This document shows, in pieces, positions 1 through 8,882 of a stretch of 64,000 nt of DNA. Origin of the DNA: Gallionella sp. (GTDB lineage: Bacteria > Pseudomonadota > Gammaproteobacteria > Burkholderiales > Gallionellaceae); the NCBI GenBank assembly GCA_023229845.1, contig JALNYK010000010.1, positions 1 to 64,000 on the forward strand, written 5' to 3'. The notes under the pieces are model-generated. The model saw nothing but the letters and a program-made list of their open reading frames with translations. It was not told the origin of the DNA and did not search any database. The position numbers and the translations under genes are program-made. Positions within the stretch are counted from its first letter, which is position 1. The number at the start of each line of letters is the position of its first letter.

Positions 1-1869
1 AAGTTTGCGCAATGCCCCTTGTGCCAAAGCGAATATGACACGCCAACCACGCGCCGCTTCCACGCGCAGCCTAATGCCTGCCCGGAATGCGGGCCGCGCC
101 TGAGTTTGTTCGATGCGGGCTGGCAATCTGTTGCATGCGGCGATCCCATCGCCGCCACCGCCGCGCGCATCCGGGCCGGAGAGGTTGTCGCCGTCAAAGG
201 TATCGGCGGATTTCATCTGGTGTGCGATGCGCGCAATGCCGCCACCGTGGCGCGCTTGCGCGGCAGCAAACAACGCCAGGAAAAGCCATTCGCCGTGATG
301 GTGCTGAACCGCTTTTCCGCCGCGTACTACGCCCGGTTTTCAGAACACGAAGCAGCGATGCTGGAGGTGAGTGAGCGTCCCATCGTGCTGATGCACAAGG
401 CTGCAACTTGCGATGAAGAATTGCCCGGCATCGCCCCTGGTCTGTCCGGCATCGGCCTCATGCTGCCCTACACCCCACTGCATTATTTGCTGTTTCATGA
501 ATTGCTAGGCTCGCCGCATGGCTCGGACTGGCTGCATCAATCGACACCGTTGGCGCTGGTGATGACCAGCGCCAACCCCGGTGGCGAGCCGCTGGTGAAA
601 GACGATACCGAAGCGCGCCAGTCGCTGTCCGGTCTGGCCGACACCTTCCTCACCCATGACCGCGACATCCTGCACCGCTGCGACGACAGCGTGCTGAAAT
701 GGCAGCGCAATGCGCCCACCTTCATCCGCCGTGCGCGCGGCTACACGCCGCGCCGCATTACGTTGCCGTTTACCGGCCCGCCGATACTGGCTTGCGGTGC
801 GTGGCTGAAAAACACCGTGTGCCTCACGCGCGGTAACGAAGCCTTCGTCTCGCAACACATCGGCGACCTGGACCATGCGGGCGCGCGCCGGATGCTGGAC
901 GAAACCGTAGCCTACCTGTGCGACATCCTCGACGTGCAGCCGCAAGCCGTCGTACACGACCTGCACCCCGATTTCTACAGCACCCAATTCGCGCAAACGT
1001 ATGCCGCGCAACACAACTTGCCGCTCATTGCCGAGCAGCATCACCACGCCCACATCGCCGCCATCTGCGCAGAACATCACGTCACCGAACCCGTGCTCGG
1101 GCTGGCGCTTGACGGCGTGGGGCTGGGCACGGATGGCAGCGCGTGGGGCGGCGAACTGCTGCGTGTGGAGGGTGTGAGCTGCGAACGCCTCGGACACCTC
1201 GCGCCGTTGAGCATGCCCGGCGGAGACCGCGCCGCGCGCGAACCCTGGCGCATGGCGGCGGCAGTGTTGTTCGACCTGCAACGCGGCGATGAAATTGCAT
1301 ACCGTTTTCCGGCTCAGGCAGGTGCGGTGACTGTACTCGGCATGCTGCAAAAAAAATTGAATTGCGCCACGACCACCAGCATGGGACGCTTGTTCGATGC
1401 GGCCGCCGGATTACTGAAGGTCCGCGAAATCCAGTCGCACGAAGGACAAGCCGCGATGCTGCTGGAAGGCTTGGCGGAAAGTCACGGCAGAGTTGAGCCA
1501 CTGCAAGCCGGCTACACACTAACGCCCTCTCCCTTGAAAGGAAAGAGTGGAGCTTTGTTGGATTTTCGCCCGCTATTGGCCGAACTCGCCGACTGCAAAA
1601 ATACCGCCTATGGCGCAGCCCTGTTCCATGCCACGCTGGCCGATGGATTGTCGACATGGACGCTGCGAGCATCTGTACAAAACAACATCAAGCAAGTCGC
1701 ACTGGGTGGCGGCTGTTTCCTCAATAACGTGTTGTCGCAAGCCTTGGCCGAAAATTTATCGGCGCATGGCATGCGCGTGCTAACCGCACAACAGCTGCCA
1801 CCGAACGATGGCAGTATTTCATTCGGGCAAGCCAGTATTGCCCTGCAGCGCCTCAATCAAGGAGCTTAA
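1..1869 (+). CDS. hypF: HypF, carbamoyltransferase of [NiFe]-hydrogenase maturation (5' partial)
   Basis: HypF uses carbamoyl phosphate and ATP to make the thiocarbamate on HypE that becomes the cyanide ligands of the [NiFe] centre. The reading frame is open to base 1, so the N-terminal acylphosphatase domain lies outside the window. What remains starts in the zinc-finger region (CPLC, then CPEC about 22 residues later), followed by a YrdC/Sua5-like domain (roughly residues 45-240) and a Kae1-like carbamoyltransferase domain with the histidine cluster EQHHHAHIAAICAEH near residue 350. About 620 residues are visible, against about 750-780 in full-length HypF. An internal TTG at 19 could be read as a start, but the zinc-finger cysteine pair begins upstream of it. 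hypC starts 2 bases after the stop, so the two are cotranscribed. Confidence 0.97.
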   Translation, partial: KFAQCPLCQSEYDTPTTRRFHAQPNACPECGPRLSLFDAGWQSVACGDPIAATAARIRAGEVVAVKGIGGFHLVCDARNAATVARLRGSKQRQEKPFAVMVLNRFSAAYYARFSEHEAAMLEVSERPIVLMHKAATCDEELPGIAPGLSGIGLMLPYTPLHYLLFHELLGSPHGSDWLHQSTPLALVMTSANPGGEPLVKDDTEARQSLSGLADTFLTHDRDILHRCDDSVLKWQRNAPTFIRRARGYTPRRITLPFTGPPILACGAWLKNTVCLTRGNEAFVSQHIGDLDHAGARRMLDETVAYLCDILDVQPQAVVHDLHPDFYSTQFAQTYAAQHNLPLIAEQHHHAHIAAICAEHHVTEPVLGLALDGVGLGTDGSAWGGELLRVEGVSCERLGHLAPLSMPGGDRAAREPWRMAAAVLFDLQRGDEIAYRFPAQAGAVTVLGMLQKKLNCATTTSMGRLFDAAAGLLKVREIQSHEGQAAMLLEGLAESHGRVEPLQAGYTLTPSPLKGKSGALLDFRPLLAELADCKNTAYGAALFHATLADGLSTWTLRASVQNNIKQVALGGGCFLNNVLSQALAENLSAHGMRVLTAQQLPPNDGSISFGQASIALQRLNQGA

Positions 1870-1871
1870 AC

Positions 1872-2126
1872 ATGTGCCTCGCCATTCCCGCCCGCATCGA
1901 AGAGCTGACGACTTCGGACAACGCCATCGTCAATTTGGGCGGTGTGCGCAAAGAGATTTCGTTGGCGCTGGTGGAGGATGCCGCCGTCGGCGAATACGTC
2001 ATCGTGCATGTCGGCTATGCGTTGCAAAAACTGGATCAGGAAGAGGCGGAGCGCACATTGGCGTTGTTCGCCGAGATGGGGCAGATGGATGAGTTGCGGA
2101 AAGAACTGGCCGGAGGCGCAGCATGA
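1872..2126 (+). CDS. hypC: HypC, hydrogenase maturation chaperone
   Basis: Small 84-residue HypC/HupF family protein. It binds HypD and the hydrogenase large-subunit precursor and carries the Fe(CN)2CO group. The invariant Cys2 is present in the N-terminus MCLAIPARIEEL, and the length is normal for the family. It lies between hypF (2-base gap) and hypD. The usual tight hypC-hypD junction is broken by a 120-bp inverted-repeat element just after its stop, so translational coupling to hypD is probably lost. Confidence 0.95.
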   Translation: MCLAIPARIEELTTSDNAIVNLGGVRKEISLALVEDAAVGEYVIVHVGYALQKLDQEEAERTLALFAEMGQMDELRKELAGGAA

Positions 2127-2136
2127 TTTCGATCCC

Positions 2137-2256
2137 GTCATTCCGGCGCAGGCCGGAATCCAGCAAGAACAAAAGACTGCGCAGCAGACAAACCCATGTT
2201 GTCCCGCTATGCGGGGATTTATTTATCAACTGGATTCCGGCCTGCGCCGGAATGAC
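2137..2256. repeat. MITE/REPIN-like element, copy A (inverted orientation)
   Basis: A 120-bp element bounded by 27-bp arms that are exact reverse complements of each other. Each arm is itself a near-palindrome around ATTCCGGC...GCCGGAAT. It occupies nearly the whole hypC-hypD gap. Its inner part matches the reverse complement of the inner part of copy B (11283-11400), so it was inserted in the opposite direction. There is no coding potential of its own. Confidence 0.9.
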
Positions 2257-2265
2257 GGTGTCTCT

Positions 2266-3378
2266 ATGAAATACGTTGACGAATTCCGCGACGGCGAACT
2301 GGCGAAAAATATTGCCGCCAACATCGCGCGCGAAGCTGCGCCAAACCGCACCTACCGTTTAATGGAATTCTGCGGCGGGCACACGCATGCGATTTCTCGT
2401 TACGGGCTGGTCGATTTGTTGCCTGCCAGTGTGCGCATGATTCACGGCCCCGGTTGCCCGGTATGCGTGCTGCCCATCGGTCGCGTGGATCAGGCGATAC
2501 GTCTGGCGCGCGAGCAGGGTGTGATTTTGTGCACCTACGCTGACACCGTGCGCGTGCCCGCTTCCGACAATCTTTCGCTGATGCGTGCCAAGGCCAAGGG
2601 GGCGGATGTGCGCATGATTTATTCCACGCAGGATGCGCTGAAAATCGCGCGCGACAATCCCGAACGCGAGGTGGTGTTCCTCGCCATCGGTTTCGAGACC
2701 ACCACACCGCCGACGGCGGTGGCGGTCAAACAGGCAGCAGCCGAAGGCTTGAAGAATTTCAGCATCCTGTGCGATCACGTGCTCACGCCCGCCGCGATGC
2801 ACGCCATTCTGGCGGTGGAGGGCGGCGTGGCGCTGGACGGTTTCGTCGGCCCCGCGCATGTCTCCACCGTGATCGGCAGCAAACCGTATGAACCGTTCGC
2901 CGACGACTACGGCAAGCCGGTGGTTATCGCCGGATTCGAGCCGCTGGACGTGATGCAGGCGATCTTGATGCTGGTGCGCCAGATCAACGAAGGCCGCGCC
3001 GCCGTCGAAAACGAATTCACCCGCGCCGTCACGCGCGAAGGAAATTTGAAAGCGCAGGAATTGGTGGCGGAAGTGTTCGAGGTGCGCGACACCTTCGAGT
3101 GGCGCGGCTTGGGTAGCGTGCCGCATAGCGCCTTGAAGCTGCGCCCGAAATACGCCGCGTTCGACGCGGAGTTGAAATTCAACGTGGATTATGTGGCCGT
3201 GCCGGACAACAAAGCCTGCGAATGCGCCGCCATCCTGCGCGGCCAGAAACGTCCGCAGGAATGCAAGATATTCGGCACGGTATGTACACCGGAGAATCCG
3301 GTGGGTTCGTGCATGGTGTCGTCGGAGGGCGCATGCGCGGCACATTACAGTTATGGGCGATTCAGGGAAACGGCATGA
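2266..3378 (+). CDS. hypD: HypD, Fe-S scaffold of hydrogenase cofactor assembly
   Basis: HypD, with HypC, holds the iron on which the two CN and one CO ligands are assembled. The 370-residue product has the family signatures FCGGHTHAISRYG, GPGCPVCVLP and GFETTTP, and a C-terminal cysteine set (CAAILRG, ECKIFGTVC, SCMVSSEGAC) that ligates a [4Fe-4S] cluster. I chose the ATG at 2266 (MKYVDEF) because it gives the usual family length. The frame stays open upstream, but only through the inserted repeat element. No good Shine-Dalgarno sequence precedes this ATG, since the upstream bases belong to the repeat arm. Confidence 0.95.
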   Translation: MKYVDEFRDGELAKNIAANIAREAAPNRTYRLMEFCGGHTHAISRYGLVDLLPASVRMIHGPGCPVCVLPIGRVDQAIRLAREQGVILCTYADTVRVPASDNLSLMRAKAKGADVRMIYSTQDALKIARDNPEREVVFLAIGFETTTPPTAVAVKQAAAEGLKNFSILCDHVLTPAAMHAILAVEGGVALDGFVGPAHVSTVIGSKPYEPFADDYGKPVVIAGFEPLDVMQAILMLVRQINEGRAAVENEFTRAVTREGNLKAQELVAEVFEVRDTFEWRGLGSVPHSALKLRPKYAAFDAELKFNVDYVAVPDNKACECAAILRGQKRPQECKIFGTVCTPENPVGSCMVSSEGACAAHYSYGRFRETA

Positions 3379-3380
3379 TG

Positions 3381-3463
3381 GTCCACGAAATACACGAAAG
3401 ACACGAACATGATCCCCAAGGCCGCATCGTTTTTTTTTCGTGATTTTCGTGTATTTCGAGGAC
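3381..3463. repeat. CACGAAA-type inverted repeat, copy 1
   Basis: An 83-bp element between hypD and hypE. The left arm has the repeating unit CACGAAA/TACACGAAAG and the right arm is its near-perfect reverse complement, separated by about 30 bp. A second, longer copy lies at 8700-8830. The arms could form a long hairpin in the operon mRNA. Confidence 0.8.
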
Positions 3464-3493
3464 GATTGTTTTGTGAATTTTGAGAGATAAACA

Positions 3494-4543
3494 ATGAGCA
3501 CAATCAAACCCAACTACACACGCCCGCTCGACATCAAAAACGGTCGCGTGGATATGTCGCACGGTTCCGGCGGGCGGGCGATGGCGCAGCTTATTAGCGA
3601 GCTGTTCGCTGCCGCGTTCGATAACGAATATCTGGCGCAAGGCAACGACGGTGCAACCTTGCCAGCCGCGAACGGGCGCTTGGTGATGGCGACCGACAGC
3701 CATGTGGTGTCGCCGCTGTTTTTTGCGGGCGGCGACATCGGCTGTTTGTCGGTGCACGGCACGATCAACGACGTGGCGGTGATGGGGGCGCAGCCGCTGT
3801 ATTTGTCGGCGTCGTTCATCCTCGAAGAAGGTTTTTTGCTGGCCGATTTGAAGCGCATTGTCGAGTCGATGGCGCTGGCTTCGCGCGAGGCGGGGGTGCC
3901 TGTGGTGACGGGCGATACCAAGGTGGTGGAGCAGGGCAAGGGCGACGGCGTATTCATCACCACCACCGGGGTGGGTGTGGTGCGCGAAGGTGTAAACCTT
4001 TCCGGCGATCAGGCAAAACCGGGCGACAAGATTTTGCTGTCGGGCACTATCGGCGATCATGGCATGGCGATACTTTCCCAAAGAGAGGGGCTGACCTTTT
4101 CCGCGCCCATCGTGTCGGACACCGCCGCGTTGCACGACCTCATCGCCGCGATGCTCGACAGCGGCGCGCAACTGCGCGTGCTGCGCGACCCGACGCGCGG
4201 CGGGCTGGCGACCACGCTGAACGAAATCGCCAAACAATCCGGCGTGGGCATGATGCTGCACGAGTCCGCCATCGCGGTGAACCAGCCGGTCGAAGCCGCA
4301 TGCGAGTTCCTCGGTCTCGATCCGCTGTATGTGGCGAACGAAGGCAAGCTGATCGCGATCTGCGCGCCAGCGGATGCACAAACGCTGCTGGAGGTGATGC
4401 GCGCGCATCCTTTGGCGCGCGAGGCCGCCATCATCGGCGAGGTGCAGGAAGATGCGCACGGCTTTGTGCAGATGACCACCAAGCTGGGCGGTCGCCGCGT
4501 CGTTGATTGGTTGGCGGGCGAACAATTACCGAGGATTTGCTGA
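3494..4543 (+). CDS. hypE: HypE, thiocarboxamide dehydratase for CN ligand
   Basis: HypE is an AIR-synthase-like (PurM fold) enzyme. It receives the carbamoyl group from HypF on its C-terminal cysteine and dehydrates it with ATP to thiocyanate. The 349-residue protein shows the N-terminal SHGSGGRAM motif, central TGDTKVVEQGKGDG and the diagnostic C-terminus PRIC, whose last Cys is the acceptor. Its stop overlaps the start of hoxA (TGATG), so maturation and sensing genes form one transcription unit. hypX, found at this position in C. necator, is absent. Confidence 0.97.
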   Translation: MSTIKPNYTRPLDIKNGRVDMSHGSGGRAMAQLISELFAAAFDNEYLAQGNDGATLPAANGRLVMATDSHVVSPLFFAGGDIGCLSVHGTINDVAVMGAQPLYLSASFILEEGFLLADLKRIVESMALASREAGVPVVTGDTKVVEQGKGDGVFITTTGVGVVREGVNLSGDQAKPGDKILLSGTIGDHGMAILSQREGLTFSAPIVSDTAALHDLIAAMLDSGAQLRVLRDPTRGGLATTLNEIAKQSGVGMMLHESAIAVNQPVEAACEFLGLDPLYVANEGKLIAICAPADAQTLLEVMRAHPLAREAAIIGEVQEDAHGFVQMTTKLGGRRVVDWLAGEQLPRIC

Positions 4544-5991
4544 TGGCCACTTTACCCGTCGTATTGGTGATCGACGACGAAGTGCGTTCGCAGGAATCGA
4601 TACGCCGCACGCTGGATGAAGAGTTCAGCGTGTTGACCGTTTCCAGCGCGGATGAGGGGCGGGCGGTCATGGAGCGCGAGCGGATACAGGTGGTGCTGTG
4701 CGACCATCGCATGCCCGGCGTGACCGGAGTCGATTTCCTCAAGGAGGTGCGCGAGCGCTGGCCCGATGCGGTGCGCATGATTATCTCCGGCTACACCGAT
4801 GTCGAGGACATCATCGCTGGCATCAACGACGCAGGTATCTATCAATACATCCTCAAGCCATGGCATCCGGAATCGCTGTTGCTCAATGTGCGCGCGGCGG
4901 CGCAGTTGTTCGAGCTGCAACAGCAGAGCAACCGCATGAATCTGGAGATGCGCACCGCGCAGCCGGTGCTGCAGAAGCGCGTCGCGGCCAAGCACGACAA
5001 GCTGCGCGCGCATTACGAGTTCGCGCGCATCGTGCGCGCGGCGGCCAGCCCGTTGAACGGCGTGATCGATCTGGCGGCGCGCGTGGCGGGTTGCGACATC
5101 GCCGTGCATATCTCCGGCGAATCCGGTTCCGGCAAGGAGTTGCTGGGACGCGCCATCCACTACTCCAGCCCGCGCGCGACCAAGGCTTTCGTCATCGAGA
5201 ACTGCGGCGCGATGTCGGACCAGTTGCTGGAATCGGAATTATTCGGCCACAAGCGCGGTAGTTTCACCGGCGCGTTCGAAGACCGCATTGGCCTGTTCGA
5301 GCAGGCCGACGGCGGCACGATATTCCTGGACGAGATCGGCGATACCTCGCCCTCGTTCCAGGTCAAATTGCTGCGCGTGTTGCAGGAAGGCGAGATCCGT
5401 GCGGTCGGCAGCTCGCGTTCGCGCAAGGTCGATGTGCGCGTGCTGTCGGCGACCAACCGCAATCTGGAAGAAGAGGTGCGTCGTGGCCGCTTCCGCGAAG
5501 ATCTCTATTACCGCCTGACCCAGTTCGTGCTGCCGATGCCCGCGTTGCGCGAACGAAAGGCAGACATTCCGCTGATCGCGCTGTCGCTGTTGCGCGAGGC
5601 CGTGGCGACGATGGGCAAAAAGATAGAGGGTTTCACGCCGGAAGCGCTGGACTGCCTGAGCCACTACCAGTGGCCGGGCAACGTGCGCGAGATGCAGAAC
5701 GAAATATTGCGCGCCACGCTGCTGTGCGACGGCGAGTACATCGGCGCGCACCTGTTCTCGCCCAAGGTGTTGCATGCCGCACCGGAAGAGCAGTCGCAGG
5801 ACATGAGCATCCTCGCCGGGCTGGACGGCAGCCTCAAGGATCGCATGGAGGCGCTGGAAGCGCGCGTGCTGCGCGAATGCCTGATTCGCCACCGCTGGAA
5901 CAAGACCCGCGCCGCGACCGAACTTGGTTTGTCGCGCGTCGGCCTGCGCAGCAAGCTGGCGCGTTATGGGATGGAGAAGAAGGGTGAGTGA
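4543..5991 (+). CDS. hoxA: HoxA, NtrC-type sigma-54 activator of hydrogenase genes
   Basis: Response regulator of 482 residues, the same size as C. necator HoxA. The receiver domain (1-120) has the acidic pair D11/D12 and phosphoacceptor D54 (VVLCDHRMPG). An AAA+ sigma-54 interaction domain follows, with Walker A GESGSGKE, the GAFTGA-loop variant GSFTGA, and Walker B GTIFLDEIGD. The C-terminal Fis-type helix-turn-helix is TRAATELGLSRVGLRSKL. In HoxA/HupR proteins the unphosphorylated form activates and the cognate kinase switches it off. I start at the ATG overlapping the hypE stop. Targets should be the hydrogenase promoters outside the window and perhaps the nickel permease promoter at 10402. 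Confidence 0.93.
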   Translation: MATLPVVLVIDDEVRSQESIRRTLDEEFSVLTVSSADEGRAVMERERIQVVLCDHRMPGVTGVDFLKEVRERWPDAVRMIISGYTDVEDIIAGINDAGIYQYILKPWHPESLLLNVRAAAQLFELQQQSNRMNLEMRTAQPVLQKRVAAKHDKLRAHYEFARIVRAAASPLNGVIDLAARVAGCDIAVHISGESGSGKELLGRAIHYSSPRATKAFVIENCGAMSDQLLESELFGHKRGSFTGAFEDRIGLFEQADGGTIFLDEIGDTSPSFQVKLLRVLQEGEIRAVGSSRSRKVDVRVLSATNRNLEEEVRRGRFREDLYYRLTQFVLPMPALRERKADIPLIALSLLREAVATMGKKIEGFTPEALDCLSHYQWPGNVREMQNEILRATLLCDGEYIGAHLFSPKVLHAAPEEQSQDMSILAGLDGSLKDRMEALEARVLRECLIRHRWNKTRAATELGLSRVGLRSKLARYGMEKKGE

Positions 5992-6004
5992 GTTCCGGAT
6001 ACTT

Positions 6005-6180
6005 GTAGGGTGGGCACGTTTCATGTGCCCACGCGTTTCACCATTTACGCACCGCGGATTAAGCCCCTCTCCCGCAAGCGGGAGAGGGGTTGGGGTGAGG
6101 GGCGTGGAGAAATGAATATCTTTATTTGGAACGCACAGCCCCTCATCCCCGGCCCTTCTCCCGCGTGCGGGAGAAGGGAG
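6005..6180. repeat. Cluster of three intergenic palindromes between hoxA and hoxB
   Basis: The 224-base hoxA-hoxB gap holds no gene. It contains three different hairpins: GTAGGGTGGGCAC with an inverted partner (6005-6036), a CCCCTCTCCCGC/GCGGGAGAGGGG hairpin (6063-6090), and a CCTTCTCCCGC/GCGGGAGAAGG hairpin (6152-6178). These look like dispersed REP-type sequences. No convincing promoter was seen. Confidence 0.7.
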
Positions 6181-6215
6181 GTGGCTATCGCTCAAGCGAC
6201 GGAGAGGAAATACAA

Positions 6216-7241
6216 GTGAGCGGCAATCAAAATTCATTGCAAAAATCTCTCAACCTCCTCTGGCTCCAATCCGGCGGCTGCGGCGGATGCACGTTGTCGT
6301 TGCTGAATGCGGATTGCCGCAATCTGTTCGACACGCTGCATGTGCTCGGCATCAATCTGTTGTGGCATCCGTCTCTGTCCGAACAGAGTGCCGATGAGGC
6401 GCGCAAGATCGTTGATGACTGCCTAAACGGGGACACCCGTCTGGATATCCTCTGTCTCGAAGGCGCGGTGTTGCGCGGGCCGTTCGGCACCGGCGGATTC
6501 CATCAGACTGGTAGGGGAGACACGATGAAAGACCTGCTGGAGCGGTTGGCGAAAGTGGCGCGCCATACCGTCGCGGTGGGAAGTTGCGCCGCATTCGGCG
6601 GCGTGACTTCGGGCGGCTGCAATCCCACCGATGCCTGCGGCCTGCAATACGAGGGCGATGCGCCGGGTGGCTTGCTGGGCGAGGATTACCGCGCGGGCGG
6701 AGGTTTGCCGGTGGTCAATATCGCGGGCTGTCCCACTCATCCCAACTGGGTGGTCGAGACGCTGGCGGCACTGGGGGCGGGCGAGTTGCGCGAAGAAAGT
6801 TTGGACGTTTACCGCCGTCCGCGTTTGTACGCCGACCATCTGGTGCATCACGGTTGCACGCGCAACGAGTATTACGAATTCAAGGCCAGCGCGCACAAGC
6901 CTTCCGACCTCGGCTGCCTGATGGAGAACATGGGCTGCAAAGGCACGCAGGTGCATGCCGATTGCAACATCCGTTTGTGGAACGGCGAAGGCTCCTGCGT
7001 GCGCGGCGGTTATGCCTGCATCGCCTGCACCGAGCCGGGGTTCGAAGAGCCGGGGCATCCGTTCGGCGTGACGCCCAAGGTCGCGGGCATCCCTATCGGA
7101 TTGCCGACCGACATGCCCAAGGCGTGGTTCGTGGCGCTGGCTTCGCTGTCCAAATCGGCCACGCCCAAGCGTGTCAAGGAGAACGCCGTGGCCGACCATC
7201 AAGTCATCCCTCCGGTCGCCAAAAGGACGCGCGCAAAATGA
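6216..7241 (+). CDS. hoxB: HoxB (HupU), small subunit of H2-sensing regulatory hydrogenase
   Basis: Electron-transfer subunit of the regulatory [NiFe] hydrogenase. It carries three Fe-S clusters. Visible cysteine motifs are SGGCGGCTL near the N-terminus (proximal cluster), GSCAAFGG, AGCPTHPNW, HHGCTRNEYYEF and the C-terminal CNIRLWNGEGSCVRGGYAC region. There is no Tat signal peptide, as expected for a cytoplasmic H2 sensor and unlike an energy-converting membrane-bound hydrogenase. I place the start at GTG 6216, preceded by GGAGAGG at 6-8 bases, giving 341 residues (C. necator HoxB is 340). The upstream extension in frame is repeat sequence. It overlaps hoxC by 4 bases (ATGA). Confidence 0.93.
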   Translation: MSGNQNSLQKSLNLLWLQSGGCGGCTLSLLNADCRNLFDTLHVLGINLLWHPSLSEQSADEARKIVDDCLNGDTRLDILCLEGAVLRGPFGTGGFHQTGRGDTMKDLLERLAKVARHTVAVGSCAAFGGVTSGGCNPTDACGLQYEGDAPGGLLGEDYRAGGGLPVVNIAGCPTHPNWVVETLAALGAGELREESLDVYRRPRLYADHLVHHGCTRNEYYEFKASAHKPSDLGCLMENMGCKGTQVHADCNIRLWNGEGSCVRGGYACIACTEPGFEEPGHPFGVTPKVAGIPIGLPTDMPKAWFVALASLSKSATPKRVKENAVADHQVIPPVAKRTRAK

Positions 7242-8686
7242 CCCGTCGCATCGTAGGTCCCTTCAATCGCGTGGAAGGCGATCTGGAAGTCACCCTCGAC
7301 ATCGAGGGCGACCAGGTGCGCGCCGCCTATGTGAATTCGCCGATGTACCGCGGCTTCGAGCAGATATTGCTCGGCAAGCATCCGCTGGATGCGCTGGCGT
7401 ATGTACCGCGCATCTGCGGCATCTGCTCGGTGGCGCAATCGGCGGCGGCGGCGCAGGCATTGGCTCAAGCCATGGGATTGCAAGCGCCAGAGAACGGGCG
7501 GTTGGCCGCCAACCTGACGCTGGCCGCAGAAAACCTGGCGGATCATCTCAGCCACTTCTACCTGTTCTTCATGCCGGATTTCGCGCGCGATGGTTATCGC
7601 GAGCGTGCATGGTTCGTCGAAGTGCTGGCGCGCTTCAAGGCGGTGTCGGGATCGGCTGCGGCGGACGCGATGCCGGTGCGCGCCAAATTCATGAACGCGA
7701 TGGCTTATCTGGCGGGACGCTGGCCGCACACGCTGGCCCTGCAACCGGGCGGCTCGTCGCGTCCGCTGGAAGAGGCGGAACGGTTGCGCCTGAAAATCTT
7801 GCTGGCCGAGTTTCGTGCTTTCATCGAGCGGACCTTGTTCGGCGACAGGCTGGAAGCGGTCGCGGCGCTGGACTCCGAAGCGGCGCTGTACGCATGGATG
7901 GAGACGCGAGCGCAGCGCGCCGACTTCCCGCGTTTCCTGCACATCGCGCGCGATCTGGAATTGCAGCGGATGGGGCGCGCCACGGATCGCTTCGTCAGCT
8001 ACGGTGCTTACCGCGATGGCGATACGGCGTTGTTCCGTTCCGGCCTGTGGGCGGACGGCAAGTTGCAGCCGCTGGATGCCGGCGCGATACGCGAAGACGT
8101 GACCAGCAGCTGGATGGCGGGCGACCTGGCGCTCGCGCCGGAAGAGGGGCGCACCTTGCCCCAGCCGGACAAGCCGGGCGCGTACTCGTGGTGCAAGTCG
8201 CCCCGCTTGTCCGGGCAAGTGGTGGAGACGGGCGCATTGGCGCGGCAGATGATGGCCGGTCACCCGCTGGCGCGAGATATGGTGGGCCGCCACGGCGGCA
8301 GCGTGACGGCGCGCATCGTGGCGCGCATGCTGGAGCTCGCATCGGTGATCCCCGCGATGGAAGGCTGGTTGCAGCGTATACGTCCCGGCGAGCCGTTTTG
8401 CGTGCAGGCCGGTGAGATCGGCGATGCGCGCGGGGTCGGCCTGATCGAAGCCGCGCGCGGCGGTCTCGGGCATTGGCTGGATGTGCGCGAAGGCAAAATC
8501 TACAACTACCAGATCGTCGCGCCGACCACCTGGAACTTCTCGCCGCGCGACGCGGATGGCGAGCCGGGGCCGCTGGAACAAGCGCTGGTCGGCCTGCCCG
8601 CCGATGAAGGCGGCGAGGCCGCACCGTTGGCGGTGCAGCACGTGGTCAGGTCGTTCGATCCGTGCATGGTTTGCACGGTGCATTAA
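7238..8686 (+). CDS. hoxC: HoxC (HupV), large subunit of H2-sensing regulatory hydrogenase
   Basis: Carries the NiFe active site. The nickel ligands are C60/C63 in RICGIC and C476/C479 in DPCMVC. The protein ends DPCMVCTVH, so it has no C-terminal extension to be clipped by a maturation protease, a hallmark of regulatory hydrogenases. It has 482 residues. Residue 62 is Ile and residue 110 is Phe, the same residues and positions that in C. necator HoxC narrow the gas channel and give oxygen tolerance. It is translationally coupled to hoxB. Together with HoxJ it should form the H2 receptor complex. Confidence 0.95.
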   Translation: MTRRIVGPFNRVEGDLEVTLDIEGDQVRAAYVNSPMYRGFEQILLGKHPLDALAYVPRICGICSVAQSAAAAQALAQAMGLQAPENGRLAANLTLAAENLADHLSHFYLFFMPDFARDGYRERAWFVEVLARFKAVSGSAAADAMPVRAKFMNAMAYLAGRWPHTLALQPGGSSRPLEEAERLRLKILLAEFRAFIERTLFGDRLEAVAALDSEAALYAWMETRAQRADFPRFLHIARDLELQRMGRATDRFVSYGAYRDGDTALFRSGLWADGKLQPLDAGAIREDVTSSWMAGDLALAPEEGRTLPQPDKPGAYSWCKSPRLSGQVVETGALARQMMAGHPLARDMVGRHGGSVTARIVARMLELASVIPAMEGWLQRIRPGEPFCVQAGEIGDARGVGLIEAARGGLGHWLDVREGKIYNYQIVAPTTWNFSPRDADGEPGPLEQALVGLPADEGGEAAPLAVQHVVRSFDPCMVCTVH

Positions 8687-8699
8687 TGAGAAAACCTCT

Positions 8700-8830
8700 G
8701 TCCACGAAAAACACGAAAAGCACGAAAAGATTCAGTGGTGTTTGAAAATTTTTGGCATCACCAAATTGGTGAGTGCCAAAGTCCATGCAATCAATAGATT
8801 TGTTTCGTGACTTTCGTGTTTTTCGTGGAT
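8700..8830. repeat. CACGAAA-type inverted repeat, copy 2
   Basis: A 131-bp element filling most of the hoxC-hoxJ gap. The left arm GTCCACGAAAAACACGAAAA is mirrored by the right arm TTTCGTGTTTTTCGTGGAT. The inner part includes a second small hairpin (TTTGGCATCACC/GGTGAGTGCCAAA). It is the same family as 3381-3463. Confidence 0.8.
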
Positions 8831-8882
8831 GAAAAAAGGTTTTTAGGTTTAAGGAAAATACATGGAACGCAATTAATCTGAT

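Noticed and set aside
3381..8830. CACGAAA repeats considered as a CRISPR array.
   Set aside because: Units are short, contiguous and arranged as inverted arms, with no spacer structure and no cas genes.
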